A stretch of DNA of 64,000 bases from Synchiropus splendidus (taxonomy: Eukaryota; Chordata; Actinopteri; Syngnathiformes; Callionymidae). Positions 60,801 through 64,000 of the stretch are shown here, one piece after another (the first letter of the stretch is position 1; every line of letters starts with the position of its first letter). The notes below the pieces were generated by a model that was given only the letters and a program-made list of their open reading frames with translations, made no database searches and had not been told where the DNA came from. The position numbers were made by a program, and so were the translations under genes. The stretch is from positions 18,796,001 through 18,860,000 of the forward strand of contig NC_071347.1 in assembly GCF_027744825.2 (NCBI RefSeq), written 5' to 3'.

Positions 60801-63735
60801 CGTGTTCAATTGTTTGTCCAGTCCACCTCCTTCTCTGGTCAGTCAGACTCACTCAGTTGCGTGAAACTTTATGAGTGAAAGGTGATGCTTCCATCGTTAA
60901 TATACACATCCAGCCAGAGCACATGATCAACGTCAGCCACAGGATTTGAAGCTGTTTATCTCTTACTTTTAGAATTAACCGCGTTTTCTTTCTCAGACAT
61001 CTGAATCAATCCCAGCTCATCTACTTCAAATAAAGTGTTTTTATTTGTATTCTTGATAATAAATGGGCTTCACCTGTGATCTGCGAAGGACTCTTCGTTC
61101 TCTGGGTTGAGCGTTCCTGCAGAGGCGAACATGATGGTCGTGTCCAGGTCAGCGATGATGCCAGAAACGGCGCTGGCTGCGGTGATGCAGGCCTGGGTGC
61201 CCTTGTTGCCCGCCTGCAGCGCTGAGAGCACCAAGGACACCTAGAGAAACACATTTGATCAGCGCCCGAATCATTTCCAGATAACTGAACTGCACAGGCA
61301 GCACTTTATGAAATAAAGCCAGTTTTCTCTGCTCATTTGAAATATCAAAACAGGTTTGAATGGTTTCTATTACCACACGATGAGCGAGACCAGAGGTATC
61401 TGCAACACAATAAAGACTCTGACAACACTATTATCGGTCGTATGTCTGTTTCAGTAAGAAACGAAACCCCCTGAGAAGCCACCATGCCGCCTTTCATTTA
61501 TCAAGTTTAGTCGCCTCACATTTGGAGTGAACCTCTCTCATGAATGGAGGAAGACAAGACTATGAGATTAAATTCAGATATACACCATTCACTTCCTTGT
61601 TGCAGCAAGGCAAACTCACCTTCTCCGTGACCGCCCGAGCACACTCGATGAGTTCCCTCTTGGAGAAGCTATCCGTCGGGCTGAGCTGCAGCGCCCCCGC
61701 CTTCTGGACCAGGTAGATGCAGCCATGACCCAGCTCCTGCACCCGTGTTCTTATCTGGAAGCCCACCTGAACAGAGAGAAGCAGTACAACGATTCCAAGC
61801 ACGCTCACAGAGGGAATGAGCTCACTTTTAGTCTCCAGACTACAGATTCACCGGTGGGTGGTACCGCGTTGTATGCCACGCTATAAGACTCTTATGCCTC
61901 CAGAGGTACATTGTTGCCATGGTAACAAGCAGAGTACCTCAAATTATATGAGAGATGTTGATGAGAGCTTTTATCGGTCTGTGGATTCACCTCTTCCGGT
62001 TCAGCAGTGGCAGCAGCGAGGCGTCCTTGATGGGCCAGCTGACCGTAGTCCACAGTCACCTGAGAGGCCAGGCCACCCAGCTCCTCTGGGCACGTGACTG
62101 ACTTTGTCATCTGGGACATAAACAGGTTCATCACCTAAATGTTTTCGTTCAGTTATGTCAGTTTGTTAGACCGCTCACCATCTCCTGAGCAGTGATGGCT
62201 ATCGCCTTGGAGAACTTCACCATTGTCGTCTGGTAATCCACGAAAGAGCCTTCGGGTTCTGGAGGTGTACCTTCATCCAGCTGCAGACATTTAAAAGTCC
62301 ATGAGAATGGCCTCAACTTCGAAAAAGCACCACAGTAAGAAACAAGCTGCATATATTTGCGCGTCACCGTACATGCAGACCATCATTAATCATTAGCTGA
62401 GCTGTCAGAGCAGTGATGCGTCCCCCCGCTCTGTGAGTGACAGCTCCATGTCACCACCAGGCATTGGAATTTAAACTTGTCACCCCTGGACTAGTGAGAG
62501 TCCCCAACAAGGACACACAGTGCATCGACAGTGTATTTATGTGACGGAGAGTCACCGAGTAAACTGCGATCTGAGAGTAGTTTAGAAAGCCTCCTCGGGC
62601 TTGAACTCACCCGGCCCATGGCCTCAGCGATGGACTCCACCATTCCGCCCACCATGCCGCCCTCGCTGGCCGCTTCATTCAAGGTCACCATGATGTCGTC
62701 GACCGCCTCCTTCATCAGCTGCGCGGCTTCAGAGATGGCATCATGGGTGTGTGACGCCTGAGGACATGTGATTGCAGTTTGAAGTAGATAGATATTTTTA
62801 AGCTTGGCAACTCAGAATATTACAGGATGTAAATTATGAAAGTGTTTTCATATCAGGAGTTGAGGTTATGTGGGTCTTTGTTCATTATGAGAAATGACTC
62901 AAAATGAAACACATTTAACAAGCATAAACTGCAGTAAGGATTCCAGGTTCATACATACCTTTGGGAGAACAACTAGGCAAGAAAAAGCCTTGTGCTTTGG
63001 CCTAGCCTTTCATTTTTTCATCCAAAATAGCCCTTCCATTTCGCTACACTGGTGACTACTACAATGAACAGTTCTTCTACTACGACAACATTAAAATTCA
63101 GTTTATACCTTAGGGTTTCCGCCACCTTCCTTGGCGGCGTACAGCATCTGCAGAGCGGACTCAGACAGCGTCTTGCTCTGGTCCAGGATGGTCATCTGCT
63201 GCTGGTGGTCGTGCAGCTTCGAAGCCAGGCCGACGGACGCCACGATGAGCGGATCAAAATAACTGGCCAGCTGGGTCACCTGAGAAAACAATTTTACAGC
63301 GCGGCATTGTCTCAGGGAGAATTGGATCACAGGATAAAAATCCGACTAAATCCATGAAGGATGAAAAGATTTATAGTGAGAGCGGCACCTTGTGTCCCAG
63401 CTGGGCGGCTTCACCTCGGGCTGCTGTGGAGACGGGATCAATCAGGTGGCCGATCTCCTGCACGGACGACGTGAGCTGCTCCTGGAGAGCCTGGCGAGTT
63501 ACAAAGACAGAGGTATAATGGATAATGCAGAAGGGAGAGACTGCAGATTCTATTAAGTTTGTTCATGGAGCAAAGATAGGGCTGATGGGGGCTCAAACTC
63601 ACTTCCATGGAGATATCATCTCTGCAGGGCAGGGTCTGTCCAACCGCGGCCAGGGAAGCTTGCTCAATGTCCCGAATGCACTTATTGATGTTATCGATGG
63701 AGTAGTCACACTCCCTCTGTCCCGGTGCCTTGTCC
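47265..63735 (-). CDS. tln2: tln2, talin-2, C-terminal 20 coding exons (5' part beyond window)
   Basis: Talin links integrin tails to actin. Exons in transcript order: 63735-63603, 63490-63389, 63279-63109, 62757-62611, 62280-62179, 62110-61991, 61766-61620, 61240-61074, 60331-60148, 59820-59695, 59117-59001, 58282-58097, 57858-57751, 56861-56756, 54843-54719, 49248-49123, 49048-48986, 48926-48744, 48682-48557, 47393-47265 (TGA 47265-47267). All phases join, giving about 888 residues, roughly R9 to the C terminus of a ~2540-residue protein. Landmarks: ECDYSIDNINKCIRDIEQAS, VSLVLSALQAGNKGTQACIT, VMVTNVTSLLKTVKAVEDEA and the end RQQQYKFLPTELREDEG. The TELREDEG end and KTDDDSVVVKTKFVGG favour talin-2 over talin-1 (which ends SELRDEH). 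mir-190a in an intron and the tpm1/lactb neighbours agree. Teleosts may have two tln2 copies; I cannot say which this is. Confidence 0.96.
47491..47510. repeat. Poly(T) run
   Basis: Twenty T on the plus strand, in the last tln2 intron. In the minus-strand transcript this is poly(A). Confidence 0.95.
48118..48191 (-). repeat. tRNA-like fragment, possible SINE head
   Basis: On the minus strand the 74 bases include a B-box-like GGTTCAAATCC (plus 48127-48137) and, about 40 bases upstream, TAGTTAGTCCACTGG resembling an A box. The arms do not pair well enough for a working tRNA. It may be the head of a tRNA-derived SINE or chance. Confidence 0.25.
51250..51286. repeat. (CACG/CA)n microsatellite
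   Basis: An alternating CA/CG run lies 20 bases from the mir-190a hairpin boundary. Confidence 0.9.
51307..51392 (-). ncRNA. mir190a: mir-190a precursor hairpin
   Basis: On the minus strand, the same as tln2, an 86-base hairpin holds the mature 5p arm at 51378-51357 (starting TGATATGTTTGATATATTAG) and the 3p arm at 51341-51321 (CTATATATCAAACATATTCC and one more base). The arms pair almost fully around a loop of about 15 bases. Both arms match my memory of vertebrate miR-190a-5p and -3p, and the precursor flanks (tgcagg… / …acagtgtc) also look like the human one. MIR190A is intronic in TLN2 in mammals, so host, strand and position agree. It would be released from the talin-2 primary transcript by Drosha/Dicer. 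Confidence 0.97.
60458..60478. repeat. Poly(A) run
   Basis: A 21-base A run lies in the tln2 intron between exons 61074 and 60331. Confidence 0.95.
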
Positions 63736-64000
63736 CTGTTGTTACAAAGATGTATACTTTTTAAGTGCTTGGAAGAAGTTGTAGGTTCCAATCCAGCATG
63801 TAAGAGAAAGGGACTAAATACCTTTCTTAAATGGTTCGTTTTTGGGATAAGTGTGGTTAATTTACACCAGACCTCGGGGCCACATGCGGCCTTCATATAT
63901 GCGGCCCTTTTGAAGTCAGATCAAAATACCTGTATATTTTCATCAATATTTGAATTGCAAAAATAAAAAAATAAATCTTATATTTTTAGGTTTTTGGTTT
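63736..64000 (-). other. tln2: tln2 intron continuing beyond the right edge
   Basis: The exon at 63735 starts after an aacag acceptor with a single base completing a codon, so the next upstream exon must end with two bases of that codon. It is not present here. A short 'ggggccacatgcggcc' patch near 63870 resembles hAT-type ends. Confidence 0.7.

Noticed and set aside
47265..63735. Talin-1 instead of talin-2
   Set aside because: The C-terminal TELREDEG, the KTDDDSVVVKTKFVGG segment, the intronic mir-190a and the tpm1/lactb neighbours all favour talin-2.
63775..63800. B-box-like GGTTCCAATCC near the right edge
   Set aside because: Isolated match with no A box or arm pairing nearby.

Overview
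This is teleost nuclear DNA. Vertebrate genes are split into short exons with GT/GC–AG introns, and they sit among fish-type LINE debris, MITE-like inverted repeats and microsatellites. The compact introns suggest a fairly small fish genome; I cannot name the species. I found no prokaryotic, CRISPR or viral gene content and no wholly new system. The value of the window is in gene structure.

Layout, left to right. (1) 0.2-4.5 kb, minus: one internal coding exon of tmem266 (voltage-sensor-like membrane protein) and a phase-compatible candidate start-codon exon; the rest of the gene lies beyond the left edge. (2) 8.8-10.9 kb, plus: complete nrg4 (neuregulin-4, one EGF domain plus one membrane helix), divergent from tmem266. 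(3) 11.5-14.7 kb, minus: complete lactb, mitochondrial serine beta-lactamase-like protein (6 exons, 515 aa), tail-to-tail with nrg4. (4) 15.7-28.5 kb, minus: complete tpm1-type tropomyosin with alternative first exons 1a/1b, exon pairs 2a/2b and 6a/6b, and alternative 3' exons 9a/9d. The striated set (1a-2b-3-4-5-6b-7-8-9a) adds up to exactly 284 residues. Two of its introns start with GC instead of GT. (5) 28.5-47.2 kb: about 19 kb with no gene I can support, holding dispersed repeats, a MITE-like element, an L1-like fragment and several CTCF-like sites. (6) 47.2-64.0 kb, minus: the last 20 coding exons of talin-2 (about 888 C-terminal residues). A mir-190a hairpin lies in one intron in the same orientation; the gene continues past the right edge.

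Talin-2, tropomyosin-1 and lactb are collinear and on one strand. As I recall the human map, this is the TLN2-TPM1-LACTB order of 15q22, with MIR190A inside TLN2. NRG4/TMEM266 form a separate divergent pair in human 15q24, so the lactb-nrg4 junction marks a different arrangement in this fish. Functionally the neighbours are unrelated (adhesion/actin linkage, thin-filament regulation, a mitochondrial filament enzyme, ErbB4 ligand signalling), apart from talin and tropomyosin both being actin-system proteins.

Exon boundaries were placed by eye from splice consensus, reading phase and family knowledge. Untranslated ends and promoters are less certain than coding exons.
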